Below are positions 45,613-56,388 of a stretch of DNA of 64,000 nt, in pieces. The translations under genes and the position numbers were made by a program. The DNA comes from Streptomyces albireticuli (GTDB lineage: Bacteria > Actinomycetota > Actinomycetes > Streptomycetales > Streptomycetaceae): assembly GCF_002192455.1 (NCBI RefSeq), contig NZ_CP021744.1, forward strand, positions 7,960,501 to 8,024,500, written 5' to 3'. The first letter of the stretch is position 1, and each line of letters begins with the position of its first letter. The notes beneath the pieces were generated by a model. The model was not told the DNA's origin and did not search any database. It saw only the letters and a list, made by a program, of their open reading frames with translations.

Positions 45613-47091
45613 GTGCCTTCCCCCGCGCTCGGCAACGAGCCTCAGCACACCACCCAGCCCCCAGACCGCCCAGCACCTCACCACCCGAAATCGGCCTTGG
45701 CGGCCCGGATCGCCCTCTTGGTACTGCTGACCGCCGAGCTCATGGACATCCTCGACCAGTCGGTCGTGCTGACCGCTCTGCCCGCGATCCAGGAATCGAC
45801 CGGCGCCGGACCGGCCGCATTGCAGTGGCTGACCACCGGCTATTCACTGCCCGTCGCCATCGGGCTGATCACCGGCGGGCGCCTCGGCGACCTCTACGGC
45901 CGGCGCAGGCTCCTCCTCATGGGCACCGTCGTGTTCACCACGGCCTCGCTGCTGTGCGGTCTCGCCGCCGGGCCGGGCGTGCTGACCGGCGCCCGCGCGC
46001 TTCAAGGCGTGGGAGTGGCGCTGATGATTCCGCAGGTCCTGGCCACCCTCCATGTCACCTTCGAGGGGCAGAACCGCAGCAAGGCGTTCGGCCTGTACGG
46101 GGCGGTCCTCTCCCTCGCCAACGTCCTGGGCCCGGTGATGGGCGGCCTGCTCACCGAGGCCGACCTGTTCGGGCTTTCCTGGCGGCCGGTCTTCCTGGTC
46201 AACGTGCCCGTCGGCCTCGCCGTCATCCTCCTGGGACGCAGGTTCATCCCCGAGTCGACCGAGAAGAAGGCCGACCGGCCCGACCTGACCGGCATGGCGC
46301 TGTCCGCACTGGCCATCGTCCTGATCATCTTCCCGCTCACCGAGGGGCACCTCCACCACTGGCCGATATGGTGCTTCGCTGTGCTCGCCGCCGGTCTCGT
46401 CACGCTGGTCATCTTCCTGCGCCACCAGCAGCGCAAGCAGAACAACGCACCTCTCGTGCCCCTGTCCCTCTTCCAGGGTCGGCAGTTCTCCGGCGGCACG
46501 GCCGCGCAGCTGATGCACGGCCTGCTGTGCGGGCTGTTCTTCATGACCTGGACCCTCTACCTCCAGCGCGGACTGGGCATGAGCCCTTTCCACGCGGCCC
46601 TGGCCTTCGTACTGCTCTCCCTCGGAGAGCTGGCCGGCGCGACCATTGCGGCGAAGAGCGCCGGGCGCTTCGCCCGCCGCCTTCCCCAGACCGGAGTCCT
46701 CATCACGGTCGCCGCGATGGCCGGCTACGGACTCCAGATCGCCGCAAGCCAGGCGGACCTGACCCTGCTGGGGATGACCGCTCCGGTGGTACTGATCGGC
46801 TTCGGCCTCGGCATGGTCAGCGGCCCCCTCGCCGACATGTCCCTCGCCAAGGTCCCGCACGAGGACGCAGGTTCCGCCTCGGGCCTGTTCAACACCGCCA
46901 TGCACCTGGGCATCGCCCTGGGTACCGCGCTGACGGCCCTGGTGTTCTTCGCGACCACCGACGGCTCCTCCGACGCCGGACTCAACCGCGACGCTTTCAT
47001 CACCGTGCTGTGGTGGGTCGGCAGCCTCCTCACCCTGATGTGGGCCCTGATGTTCTTCCTGCCCAAGCACACGAAGAACCGGGCCGGCTAA
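45613..47091 (+). CDS. MFS drug exporter, DHA2 (14-helix) type
   Basis: The 492-residue protein has LTAELMDILDQSVVLTALPA, ALQWLTTGYSLPVAIGLITG and the motif A run GRLGDLYGRRRLLLMG, all typical of DHA2 exporters, with 14 hydrophobic segments. The GTG at 45613 has AGGAG nine bases before it. It should export drugs or a native product. It is separate from the terpenoid cluster, over 1.3 kb away with pseudogenes between. A perfect 12 bp hairpin follows the stop. Confidence 0.88.
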   Translation: MPSPALGNEPQHTTQPPDRPAPHHPKSALAARIALLVLLTAELMDILDQSVVLTALPAIQESTGAGPAALQWLTTGYSLPVAIGLITGGRLGDLYGRRRLLLMGTVVFTTASLLCGLAAGPGVLTGARALQGVGVALMIPQVLATLHVTFEGQNRSKAFGLYGAVLSLANVLGPVMGGLLTEADLFGLSWRPVFLVNVPVGLAVILLGRRFIPESTEKKADRPDLTGMALSALAIVLIIFPLTEGHLHHWPIWCFAVLAAGLVTLVIFLRHQQRKQNNAPLVPLSLFQGRQFSGGTAAQLMHGLLCGLFFMTWTLYLQRGLGMSPFHAALAFVLLSLGELAGATIAAKSAGRFARRLPQTGVLITVAAMAGYGLQIAASQADLTLLGMTAPVVLIGFGLGMVSGPLADMSLAKVPHEDAGSASGLFNTAMHLGIALGTALTALVFFATTDGSSDAGLNRDAFITVLWWVGSLLTLMWALMFFLPKHTKNRAG

Positions 47092-47103
47092 GCCGGTTCC
47101 CCA

Positions 47104-47133
47104 AGGCGGCGGCACCTCCCAGTGCCGCCGCCT
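47104..47133 (+). terminator. Perfect hairpin after the DHA2 exporter
   Basis: AGGCGGCGGCAC (47104-47115) and GTGCCGCCGCCT (47122-47133) form a perfect 12 bp stem with a six-base loop, 12 bp after the stop. It is the clearest terminator in this part of the window. Confidence 0.8.
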
Positions 47134-47359
47134 CTCCCCGTCCGCCTCATACAGACACGAGGGCTGAAATCTCATGTCCAGGTTCAACAACGAGACCTTG
47201 TGACACGTACGAGCACTGGAGAGGAAGAGCGAACGAGCCGAACCGCCGCCCGTCGAAAACGACAGGTAGGACTTCACAACCTCGACGCACGCTCTGAAGA
47301 CACACTTTTCGCCTCGCTGGTCACCCCCCCCAGCGGCGCAGCCTTCGGCTGCACCAGAC

Positions 47360-47491
47360 AGTTCGGCCGAGCTGATGGAGCTCGACGGGGCCCAGCACGG
47401 TTTCGCGGTGCATGAGGATCCGGGTACCTGCATCCGCAGTCGCGGGCGTGGCAGGCCGACCTCTCCCGTCGTGTCCTTGCCCTGTCCTCCG
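47360..47491 (+). pseudogene. Fragment of a dienelactone-hydrolase-like gene
   Basis: Near 47360 a frame reads ELMELDGAQHGFAVHEDPG, with the catalytic-His region HGFxVHxDP of dienelactone hydrolases; after a frameshift it continues YLHPQSRAWQADLSRRVLAL. Everything before is missing. A nearby stretch (47515-47730) has coding texture but is not recognisable. Confidence 0.6.
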
Positions 47492-47891
47492 TCGTCATCG
47501 ACATCTCGACACGGCCGCGGCCGTCACGGTCGGCACCCTGATCCGTGACGGCTACGGCGGCCCCGACGCCTGCCACGCCCTGTACCGCGCACTGCCACGC
47601 CCCGAGTTCACCGGCATGTCGATCCTCCTCACCGGAAACGAGAGCGCCTACCTGCCCGGCATCGTGACAGTGGACATCGATTCGCCTGGAATGCTCGGAT
47701 TCCCAAAAGCACCGAAGGCGAGTCGGCACCTCATGCCGGACCGGCCCGGCAGGGGACCTGCTCCGGTAGTGGATGTATGCCGTGCCCGTGGCGGCTGCGG
47801 GGTGTTCAGTCGTCGGGGGTGGTGTTGAGGGCGCCGCAGGACCAGCAGTCCCACTCGCCTTGTCAGTGGCCGTGTGGGATCTCCCCAGACC

Positions 47892-48404
47892 TCACATACG
47901 GTCGCTCGCCTCCAGCTCCTCGGCGAGCGTGGCGAGTTTGATGCCGCGGCCGAGCCTCTTGTGTTCGTGGACGACGAGGGTTACGGCGACGCCGGAGGAG
48001 CGGATCTCTCCGGCGAGCTTCACGGCGGCCTCCAGCTCGGGGCGCCGGGTGGCACGGGTGGAGAACTCCGAGGAGACCCGCGTCACTCCGGCCTCGGTGA
48101 GGAAGTCGACCTGTGCGTCGAGGGACTGCCGGGCGGTGGAGGTACGGGCGTAGCCGAGGCGGACGTGTCCGACCGGTTCGGCGCCGGCGCTCACCCGCCG
48201 GGGCGGCTCGGTCCAGACCAATCGCGGCTTACGTACGGCGGGGGTCGGCGCGCTGAGTGTCTTGGCGAGTTGGGGCACGAGGCGGAAGCGGGCGGTGTGG
48301 TACTGGATGGCCACTTTGCCCTTGCCGGTCCGGCACGGGGAGCCCGTGGGGCGGCGCAGGCAATCCACCGCGACACCCATGAACACGGCTCCCCCGCAGT
48401 CCAC
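47892..48404 (-). pseudogene. Truncated serine recombinase (resolvase)
   Basis: The frame has the resolvase catalytic-domain start: VRLGYARTSTARQSLDAQVD, with the catalytic serine in YARTSTARQS, then LVVHEHKRLGRGIKLATLAE, the family's second motif. It stops right after LEASDRM, so the remaining catalytic core and the DNA-binding domain are lost. The segment before YARTST looks unrelated. A dead mobile-element gene at the edge of the terpenoid cluster is a trace of integration or rearrangement. Confidence 0.65.
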
Positions 48405-48420
48405 TGATCCAAAGGTCTCG

Positions 48421-49434
48421 TCAGGAGAGGCGCAGGGTGTGGCCGCGGTGTCCCGTCCATACGTAGCCGCGGTCCTGGTACCGGGAGGTGATGCGGTGGA
48501 ATTCGTGGTTTCCCCCGACCATATGTCTCAGGCCACCGAGGTAGCGGGCGATAACGGCCTCCTTGCGGGAAAGGTTGTCGCAAAGGTGCACGAATTCCTG
48601 CTCGGTGTCGGCCAGCAGGGTGCGTATCCGTTCCAGTGCTTCGCCAATGCTCTTCTCCTCCCGGCCCAAGAGGATCCACATGCTGTTCATGGGCTCACGT
48701 AGCTCGTATTCCTTGGGGAAGGAGTAGACGTCGTTCACCAGCACCATGTGCCAGATGGCGAGGTCGGTGACCCTCTGGACGGGTGTGCCGGGCCCTAGGT
48801 AGGCGCTGACGTCGGCCTGGAGGGAATACTCGATGTTGATCACTGCCCAGTAGCCGAACAAGTCCGCCAGCCGGATCTTCCGGTATTCCTCCCAGTCCAG
48901 GATGCGGTCCGCATGCCGCGTGTCCGCGTCCTGCGCGCACCCGTCGATGACATCCTTCCAGGACTGGAGGTAGCGGCGGGCAACGCCCGGCGACATCTGC
49001 GGAAGCACTACGGCCAGGGAATCGTGCAGGGATTCCAGTACGGGGCTGGAGGGCGGTGGTGGGGATCCGTCGAGGACCTTGAGGTAGGCGTCCCGAAGCA
49101 GCTCGGCACGCTGCTTGTCTCCTCGCACCTGCGGATCGTTGAACGTGTCATCCACCAAGGTGGTGACGACCATGGTGGTCATCAGGTTGAAGGCCCGGTC
49201 CGCGGGCGTATCCGGGTAGCAGAGCAGCCCCCACAAGGTGAGCCGCTGGCGCAGATATGCCTCGGTCTTGTCCTCGGAACGTAGATACCGCAGGAGGTAG
49301 GGCCGCGCCCACTGTGCGCACGCGTGCTCCAGTTCGTCGGCTTGCTCGTGCACGCGGTGCGGAATCGATGTGGTGAGGGACGACGCGTTCAGCACCGACC
49401 CTGCGGGCAGGACGATGTCACTCAGTTTCCGCAC
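48421..49434 (-). CDS. Class I terpene cyclase
   Basis: The 337-residue protein has both metal motifs: D95-D-T-F-N-D100 (the Asp-rich DDxxxD form) and N234-D-V-Y-S-F-P-K-E242 (NDxxSxxxE), separated as in bacterial terpene synthases, plus a late RY pair (SRYQDRG). It should ionise a prenyl diphosphate, or react with a cyclic diphosphate made by the class II enzyme, and cyclise it. GGAGGAG lies before the GTG start. It is the last gene of the minus-strand operon, after an ispH pseudogene, and is related to the second class I enzyme at 62030. Substrate (GGPP likely) is inferred. Confidence 0.88.
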   Translation of the reverse strand: MRKLSDIVLPAGSVLNASSLTTSIPHRVHEQADELEHACAQWARPYLLRYLRSEDKTEAYLRQRLTLWGLLCYPDTPADRAFNLMTTMVVTTLVDDTFNDPQVRGDKQRAELLRDAYLKVLDGSPPPPSSPVLESLHDSLAVVLPQMSPGVARRYLQSWKDVIDGCAQDADTRHADRILDWEEYRKIRLADLFGYWAVINIEYSLQADVSAYLGPGTPVQRVTDLAIWHMVLVNDVYSFPKEYELREPMNSMWILLGREEKSIGEALERIRTLLADTEQEFVHLCDNLSRKEAVIARYLGGLRHMVGGNHEFHRITSRYQDRGYVWTGHRGHTLRLS

Positions 49435-50542
49435 GTTCGGCTCCTCCGCTCGACTGCTTTCCGTACCCCCGTCGGCCCCTGATGGCTCTCAACGCCCTGG
49501 TCGCCGGTGGGCTCTGTGCAGTCGTCGTGCACCCCTTCCCCGATTCTTCCCTCAACCGGTACCCCGGCCTCGGCGCGCAGGTCGCGGCGCAGCTCCTTCG
49601 GCAGGGAGAACGTGATCGACTCCTCGGCCGCCTTGACGATCTCCACGTCCTCGAAGCCGCTCTGGGCGAGCCACTCCAGGACGCCCTCGACCAGGACCTC
49701 GGGGACGGACGCGCCGGAGGTGAGGCCGGCCGTCGTCACGCCCTTCAGCCACGCCTCGTCGATCTCGTCCGCGAAGTCCACCAGGTGGGCGTCGCGCACG
49801 CCCGCGCCGAGGACGACCTCGACCAGGCGGTCCGAGTTCGAGGAGTTCTTGGAGCCGACGACGATGACCAGGTCCGCGTCCGCGCCCATCTGCTTCGCCG
49901 CGATCTGGCGGTTCTGCGTTGCGTAGCAGATGTCGTCGCTCGGCGGGGAGACGAGCAGCGGGAACTTCTACTTCAGCGCGTCCACCGTCTCCATGGTCTC
50001 GTCGACCGAGAGCGTCGTCTGGGAGAGCCAGTCGACCTTCGACTCGTCGCGGACCTCGACGCCCGCCACGTCCTCGGGGCCGTCGACCAGCGTGATGTGG
50101 TCGGGGCCTCGCCGGAGGTGCCGATGACCTCCTCGTGGCCCTCGTGGCCGATCAGGAGGGTGCCGTAGTCCTCGCCTACGAACCGGACGGCCTTCTTGTG
50201 CACCTTGGTGACCAGGGGGCAGGTCGCGTCGATGGTGGCGAGCTTCCGCTCCCGGCCGCCTCCGCGTGCACGGTCGGCGCCTCGCCGCGCGCCGAGAACA
50301 TGACGATCGAGCCCTCGGGGACCTCCGTCGTCTCGTCGACGAAGATCGCGCCCTTCTTCTCCAGGGTCTGCACGACGTACTTGTTGTGGACGATCTCGTG
50401 CCGGACGTAGATCGGCGACCCGTACTGCTCCAGGGCCCTCTCGACGGCGATCACGGCGCGGTCCACACCCGCGCAGTAGCCACGGGGCGCAGCCAGCAGG
50501 ACGCGGCGGGGGAAAGGAGCCGTGGTGGGTGGTGTCGTTCAT
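49422..50542 (-). pseudogene. ispH: Broken ispH copy (HMBPP reductase)
   Basis: The gene can be followed in pieces. It opens MNDTTHHGSFP and then loses frame by one extra base. AVIAVERALEQYGSPIYVRH and KKGAIFVDETTEVPEGSIVM lie in a second frame, then frame shifts again into ERKLATIDATCPLVTKVHKK and IGHEGHEEVIGTSGEAP, again at about 50108. A nonsense codon follows near 49968 (reading ALK-stop-KFPLLV), then VVGSKNSSNSDRLVEVVLGA. The conserved SAHG is SARG here. It has the primary-metabolism style sequence, unlike the intact cluster ispH upstream. Its ATG overlaps the preceding stop as ATGA. Confidence 0.85.
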
Positions 50543-51653
50543 GAGGTCCTCGTGACGGCTTGGTCGGCCAGGCGGCGCAGGGCATCCGTGGCCGCCGGGG
50601 CGATGGGCGCGCTGTCCAGTGCGGTCAGGGCCTGTTCGTACCGTTCGGTGATCATGGTGTTGACAGTGTGGTCGGCGCCGGTGTCCTGAATGATGCGGCG
50701 GGCGGTTTCGGCCTGGTGGTCGGTGAGGGTGGGGCAGCCCAGGAAGAGGCGCAGCTGGTCGGCCTGGGCAGGTGTGGCGTGTTGGAGGGTGAGGGCGATG
50801 AGGGCGGTGGCTTTGCCTTCGCGCAGGTCGTCCAGGGCGGGTTTGCCCGTCGTCTGCGGGTTGCCGAACACGCCGAGGAGGTCATCGCGGAGCTGGAAGG
50901 CTTCGCCCAGGGGGATCGCGTAGGCCGACAGGGCATCCTGCAGGGCTTGGTCGGCGCCTGCGAGGGCGGCACCGAGTTGGAGGGGTCGCTCGATGGTGTA
51001 TTTCGCGGTCTTGTAGTGGATGACGGTGAGCGCGCTGTGAAGGTCGGCGGTTTCCTGCCCGGTGTGGACGAGGTCGAGGTACTGGCCGAGGGTGACCTCG
51101 GTGCGCATGGCGTCGAGCAGGGGGCGGATCCGCTGGAGCTGGGCGGGGGTGGGGTTGCCGGCGTGCAGGAGTTCGTCGGACCACACCAGGGCGAGGTCGC
51201 CGATCAGGATGGCGGCTCCTTCCCCGAACCGGTCCGCAGCTCGCCCTGTTTCGTCCCGGAGGCCGGTGCCGGGCGGGTGCTGGCGGTAGTGGTCGGCCTG
51301 CGCACGGTGAACGGTGGGCTGCCCGCGCCGGGTGGCGGAGTGGTCCATGACGTCGTCGTGGATGAGGCAGAAGGCGTGAAAGAGTTCCAGGGATGCCGCG
51401 AGATGGTGGGCGGTTGCGGGGTGGCCGGTGGCACCGGCGGCGTGCCAGCCCACCATCGCCAGCAGCGGGCGGATCCGCTTCCCCCCGGCATCCACGAACC
51501 CCTGCAGAGGCTGCACCAGGTGTGCCAGGTGTCTGCCGGCCGCGGTCGATTCCGTTTTGCGGGCCAGGAAACGGCCAAGTACGTCCTCAACAGGCTCCAG
51601 CAGACGGCGCAGGTCCAGCATCGGGGTCGGCGCGGAGGTGCGGGGCGAGGCAT

Positions 51654-51657
<4 letters not shown>
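50539..51657 (-). CDS. Polyprenyl diphosphate synthase (GGPP-synthase type)
   Basis: The 372-residue protein has the first Asp-rich motif D101-D-V-M-D105 in LIHDDVMDHSATRRG and the second, D258-D-L-L-G, in FQLRDDLLGVFG, and GGKRIRPLLA at the substrate end. These are the IPP-condensing trans-prenyl synthases. The residues before the first motif (ELFHAFCLIHDD) set chain length; I cannot fix C15, C20 or C25, though a diterpenoid context makes GGPP likeliest. Start and stop overlap neighbours as ATGA, so it is coupled to ispG upstream and to the ispH pseudogene downstream. Confidence 0.9.
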
Positions 51658-52787
<1,130 letters not shown>

Positions 52788-52789
52788 CT

Positions 52790-54304
52790 TCAGTCCCCCT
52801 TCCTGGTGTGGCGGACAGGGGCAGGGGTAGCGGTGTGGAGGTGTTCGCGGGCGTGGTGGCGCGCCCAGGCATCGGTCGCATTCACGGCTTCAAGCGTCAG
52901 ATCGTGATCCGGAATGGGGACGTGGTGGGTGAGTACGTGCTCGATGGTCTGGGTGATGGCGGTGAAGGGAATGGCGCCGGCGAGGAAAGCGGCGACGGCT
53001 TCTTCGTTGGCAGCGTTGTAGACCGCCGGGGAGCTACCGCCCAGGCTCCCTGCGTGGCGGGCCAGCACGAGGGCAGGGAAACGGTCCGTATCCACCGGCT
53101 CGAACGTCCAGGTGTGAGACCCCGTCCAATCGCACGGTGCGATCACACTGGGTGGCGGGCGCTGCGGCCAGGCGAGGGCGGTGGCGATGGGCAGGCGCAT
53201 GTCGGGTGGCGCGGTTTGGGCGAGGGTGGAGCCGTCGGCGTACTCGGCCATCGAGTGCACCACGGACTGGGGGTGGGGGTGGATGACGGCGGTGATGCGG
53301 TCGTAGCCGAGGGCGAAGAGGGCCTGGGCTTCGATGATCTCCAGGCCCTTGTTGACCAGGGTGGCGGAGTTGACGGTGACGAGCGGGCCCATCCGCCACG
53401 TCGGGTGGTCAAGGGCCTGTGCGGGGGTGACCGCGGCGAGTTGCTCGGCGGTGTGGGTGCGGAAGGGGCCGCCGCTGCACGTCAGGATCAGGCGCTGGAT
53501 GCCGTGGGTGGGGCAGCCGTACGCCCAGCCGGGCAGGCACTGCATGATCGCGCTGTGTTCGGAGTCCACCGGCACGAGCTGGCCTGGCCTCGCCGCCCGG
53601 GCGATCAGCGGGCCCCCGGCGACCAGTGATTCCTTGTTCGCCAGGGCCACCAGGCTCCCGGCTTCCAGGGCGGTGAGGGTGGCCGGGAGGCCTGCCGCGC
53701 CGGGCAGCGCGTTGAGCAGGACGTCGCACGGCCACCCTGCCGCCGCCGACAGCCCCTCTGTCCCCGGCAGCATCACCGGCAAGGGGTGACGCGGTGTTCC
53801 TGCCGCCCGCGCCAGGGCGGCGAAAGCAGCGGTGAATGCCTCGACAGCGGACGGGTCGGTGACAGCCACCGCGCGGGCGCCGGTGCGCAGGGCCTGGCGG
53901 GCCAGCAGCCCGGGGTTCGCCCCGCCCGCTGCCAGCACCACCGCACGGAACCGGCTCGGGGACGCAGCGATGACGTCGATGGCCTGGGAGCCGACCGAAC
54001 CTGTCGCACCCAGGACCACGACCGACCTCACCTCGCTGTTCCCGCCCAGGACACGGGAGGCCACCGGCTGGGAAGCCCTGTTCCGGCGCACCCGCTCCGG
54101 CATCACGGGCCCAGGCGCGGGGGTAAGGGATTCGTACATGCTCTGTGCACCATTGCCCGCGGGGCCGGACGGCCTGGAGTGCAGCGGGGCGGCGGTGCTT
54201 GCTGCCTCGGCAACAGCGGCAGGGGCAGGTGCGGGATCACGGTGGGCTGGTGGCCGGGCGGTCCTGCTGGGGGTGTGGAGGAAGACGGGACAGGTGAACA
54301 TCAC
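52790..54304 (-). CDS. dxr: DXP reductoisomerase with extended N-terminus
   Basis: The enzyme domain is unmistakable: VVLGATGSVGSQAIDV (NADPH loop, residues 97-112), ALANKESLVAGG, PVDSEHSAIMQCLPG and VNSATLVNKGLEIIEAQALF. It makes MEP from DXP. The 504-residue reading has about 90 extra N-terminal residues rich in Ala/Pro/Arg before the Rossmann fold. The GTG start overlaps the dxs stop (GTGA); internal ATGs at residues 56 and 68 could also serve and would shorten the extension. Confidence 0.9.
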   Translation of the reverse strand: MMFTCPVFLHTPSRTARPPAHRDPAPAPAAVAEAASTAAPLHSRPSGPAGNGAQSMYESLTPAPGPVMPERVRRNRASQPVASRVLGGNSEVRSVVVLGATGSVGSQAIDVIAASPSRFRAVVLAAGGANPGLLARQALRTGARAVAVTDPSAVEAFTAAFAALARAAGTPRHPLPVMLPGTEGLSAAAGWPCDVLLNALPGAAGLPATLTALEAGSLVALANKESLVAGGPLIARAARPGQLVPVDSEHSAIMQCLPGWAYGCPTHGIQRLILTCSGGPFRTHTAEQLAAVTPAQALDHPTWRMGPLVTVNSATLVNKGLEIIEAQALFALGYDRITAVIHPHPQSVVHSMAEYADGSTLAQTAPPDMRLPIATALAWPQRPPPSVIAPCDWTGSHTWTFEPVDTDRFPALVLARHAGSLGGSSPAVYNAANEEAVAAFLAGAIPFTAITQTIEHVLTHHVPIPDHDLTLEAVNATDAWARHHAREHLHTATPAPVRHTRKGD

Positions 54305-56388
54305 TGCCCCCCGCTGTCATGGGTGGGGGGGTTGGCGCGGGCGCGCAGGACGGAGTGGATGATCCCCTGGGCGGTGAGCCTGGTGGCGGTGAGGATGTCG
54401 GTGCGGGTGCCGTGGGCGAGGAACCGTCCTGGCAGGCCGAGGATGCGCACCGGGACGCGGGAGCCCGTGTCGGCCACCGCCCGGGCTACCGCGGTGCCCA
54501 CGCCGCCGGCGCGGGTGTTGTCCTCGACCGTCACCGCCAGCCGGTGCTGCGTGGCGAGCTCGGTGAGTCCGGGCGGCACGGGCAGCACCCAGCGGGGATC
54601 AGCCACGGTGACACCGATCCCTTGCCCTTCCAGGTAGCGGGCGGCTTCTACTGCCGGGCCGGCCAGTGGGCCGATCGCTACCAGCAGGACGTCCCGGGTA
54701 CGGGACCGGTGCAGGACATCGACGGGGCCCAGCCGGGTGCAGGCCGGAATATCGTCGGTGACGGCAGCTTTGGCGAAGCGCAGCGCGGTCGGGCCGGTGG
54801 TGTGGGTGACGGCTTCGGCCAGGAGCTCGCGCAGGCGGGCGGCGTCGCGGGGAACGGCCACCCGCATACCGGGGACGGCACCGAGGAGGGTCAGGTCCCA
54901 CATCCCGTGATGGGAGGGCCCGTCGGGTCCGGTGACCCCGGCCCGGTCCAGGACGAAGGTGACCGGCAGCCGGTGCAGGGCGACGTCCATGAGGACCTGG
55001 TCGAAGGCCCGGCCCAGGAACGTGGCGTAGATGGCGACGACAGGGTGGAGGCCGCCCAGGGCCAGGCCGGCGGCGGAAGTGACCGCGTGCTGCTCGGCGA
55101 TCCCGACATCGAAGAACCGGTGCGGGAACCGCTCCGCGAATCGGGCCAGCCCGGTGGGGCCCGGCATCGCCGCTGTGATCGCTACGATCTCCTGATGCCG
55201 TTCCCCCAGCTCACACAGTTCACCGGCGAACACGCTTGTCCACGACGGAGTGCGGGCGGCTGTGCTGGGGCGGCCTGTTGCGGGATCGAGGATGCCGACG
55301 GCGTGCATGCAGTCCGCCGTATCCGCCTCGGCCGGGGCGTACCCGCGGCCTTTGACCGTCACCGCATGCACCACCACCGGACGGCGCAGGTTCCGCGCCA
55401 TGGCCAGGGCCTCTTCCAGGGACGGCAGGTGATGACCGTCAACGGGCCCCAGGTAGGCGAAACCGAGCAGATGGAAGAGATTGCGGGTCACCGGCAGCAC
55501 GGCCTCCTCCCCGCCGGCACTGGGTCCTGCGCTGCCGGACCCGCCATGGCCGTCACGGGTATTCCGACTGCCGCGGCTTCCGTTACTTCGGTCGGTATCG
55601 GGGGCGCTGCCGGGGCCGGTGGTGCGTCCACGCGTGCGCTGGTCAGCTTCGAGGAGCCAGTCCACGCTGTCAGGTGTAGTGGCGCGCAGGTGTTGGAGGT
55701 GGTCGGCGAGGGCGCCGATGGTGGGGGCGTAGGAGCGTGTGTTGTCGTTCAGGACGATGACGACGGGCCGGTCGGGGGCTCCGCCGAGGTTGTTGAGGGC
55801 TTCCCAGCACATACCGCCGGTGAGCGCCCCGTCGCCGATCACAGCGACCACCGCCCGGCCTGTGTCACCAGCGAGGTGGCGTGCCCTGGCCAGGCCGTCG
55901 GCGTAGGACAGGACGGTCGAGGCATGGGAGTTCTCGATCACGTCGTGCTCGGACTCCGCCCTGGAGAGGTAGCCGGAGGGGCCGCCCGCCTGGCGCAGCC
56001 GGTCGAAGCCTTCGGCGCGGCCGGTGAGGAGTTTGTGGACGTATCCCTGGTGGCCGATGTCGAAGAGGAGGGTGTCGTGGGGTGAGTCGAAGACCCGGTG
56101 CAGGGCGATGGACAGCTCCACCACACCGAGGTTCGGGCCCAGGTGCCCACCCGTCGCGCACACGGTGCCGATCAGGAACGCACGGATCTCCCCGGCCAGG
56201 GCTGTCAGGTCCTCGTAGGTGAGGGCGCGCAGGTCCTTCGGTGCGGTGAGGGCGGAGAGAAGGGGGAAGTGCGCGGGCGGGACACCGGGCGCGGTGACCG
56301 ATACGGCCCGCCCGGCCGGTGCTGGCTTCCGCGATCCGGTACGCGGCTCGGGCGCCGTGCCAGGTGTGTGTGCGGGGCGGGGGCTCAT
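54301..56388 (-). CDS. dxs: 1-deoxy-D-xylulose-5-phosphate synthase
   Basis: The 695-residue protein has GHLGPNLGVVELSIALH, the thiamine site G185-D-G...N214-D-N, and later FDVGIAEQHAVTSAAGLALG and GPDGPSHHGMWDL, all Dxs motifs. It condenses pyruvate and glyceraldehyde-3-phosphate, the first MEP step. A Ser/Gly/Arg low-complexity insert at about 250-296 (between SVDWLLEAD and VLPVTRNLF) is unusual. The ATG at 56388 overlaps the ispH stop as ATGA. Confidence 0.93.
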   Translation of the reverse strand: MSPRPAHTPGTAPEPRTGSRKPAPAGRAVSVTAPGVPPAHFPLLSALTAPKDLRALTYEDLTALAGEIRAFLIGTVCATGGHLGPNLGVVELSIALHRVFDSPHDTLLFDIGHQGYVHKLLTGRAEGFDRLRQAGGPSGYLSRAESEHDVIENSHASTVLSYADGLARARHLAGDTGRAVVAVIGDGALTGGMCWEALNNLGGAPDRPVVIVLNDNTRSYAPTIGALADHLQHLRATTPDSVDWLLEADQRTRGRTTGPGSAPDTDRSNGSRGSRNTRDGHGGSGSAGPSAGGEEAVLPVTRNLFHLLGFAYLGPVDGHHLPSLEEALAMARNLRRPVVVHAVTVKGRGYAPAEADTADCMHAVGILDPATGRPSTAARTPSWTSVFAGELCELGERHQEIVAITAAMPGPTGLARFAERFPHRFFDVGIAEQHAVTSAAGLALGGLHPVVAIYATFLGRAFDQVLMDVALHRLPVTFVLDRAGVTGPDGPSHHGMWDLTLLGAVPGMRVAVPRDAARLRELLAEAVTHTTGPTALRFAKAAVTDDIPACTRLGPVDVLHRSRTRDVLLVAIGPLAGPAVEAARYLEGQGIGVTVADPRWVLPVPPGLTELATQHRLAVTVEDNTRAGGVGTAVARAVADTGSRVPVRILGLPGRFLAHGTRTDILTATRLTAQGIIHSVLRARANPPTHDSGGQ

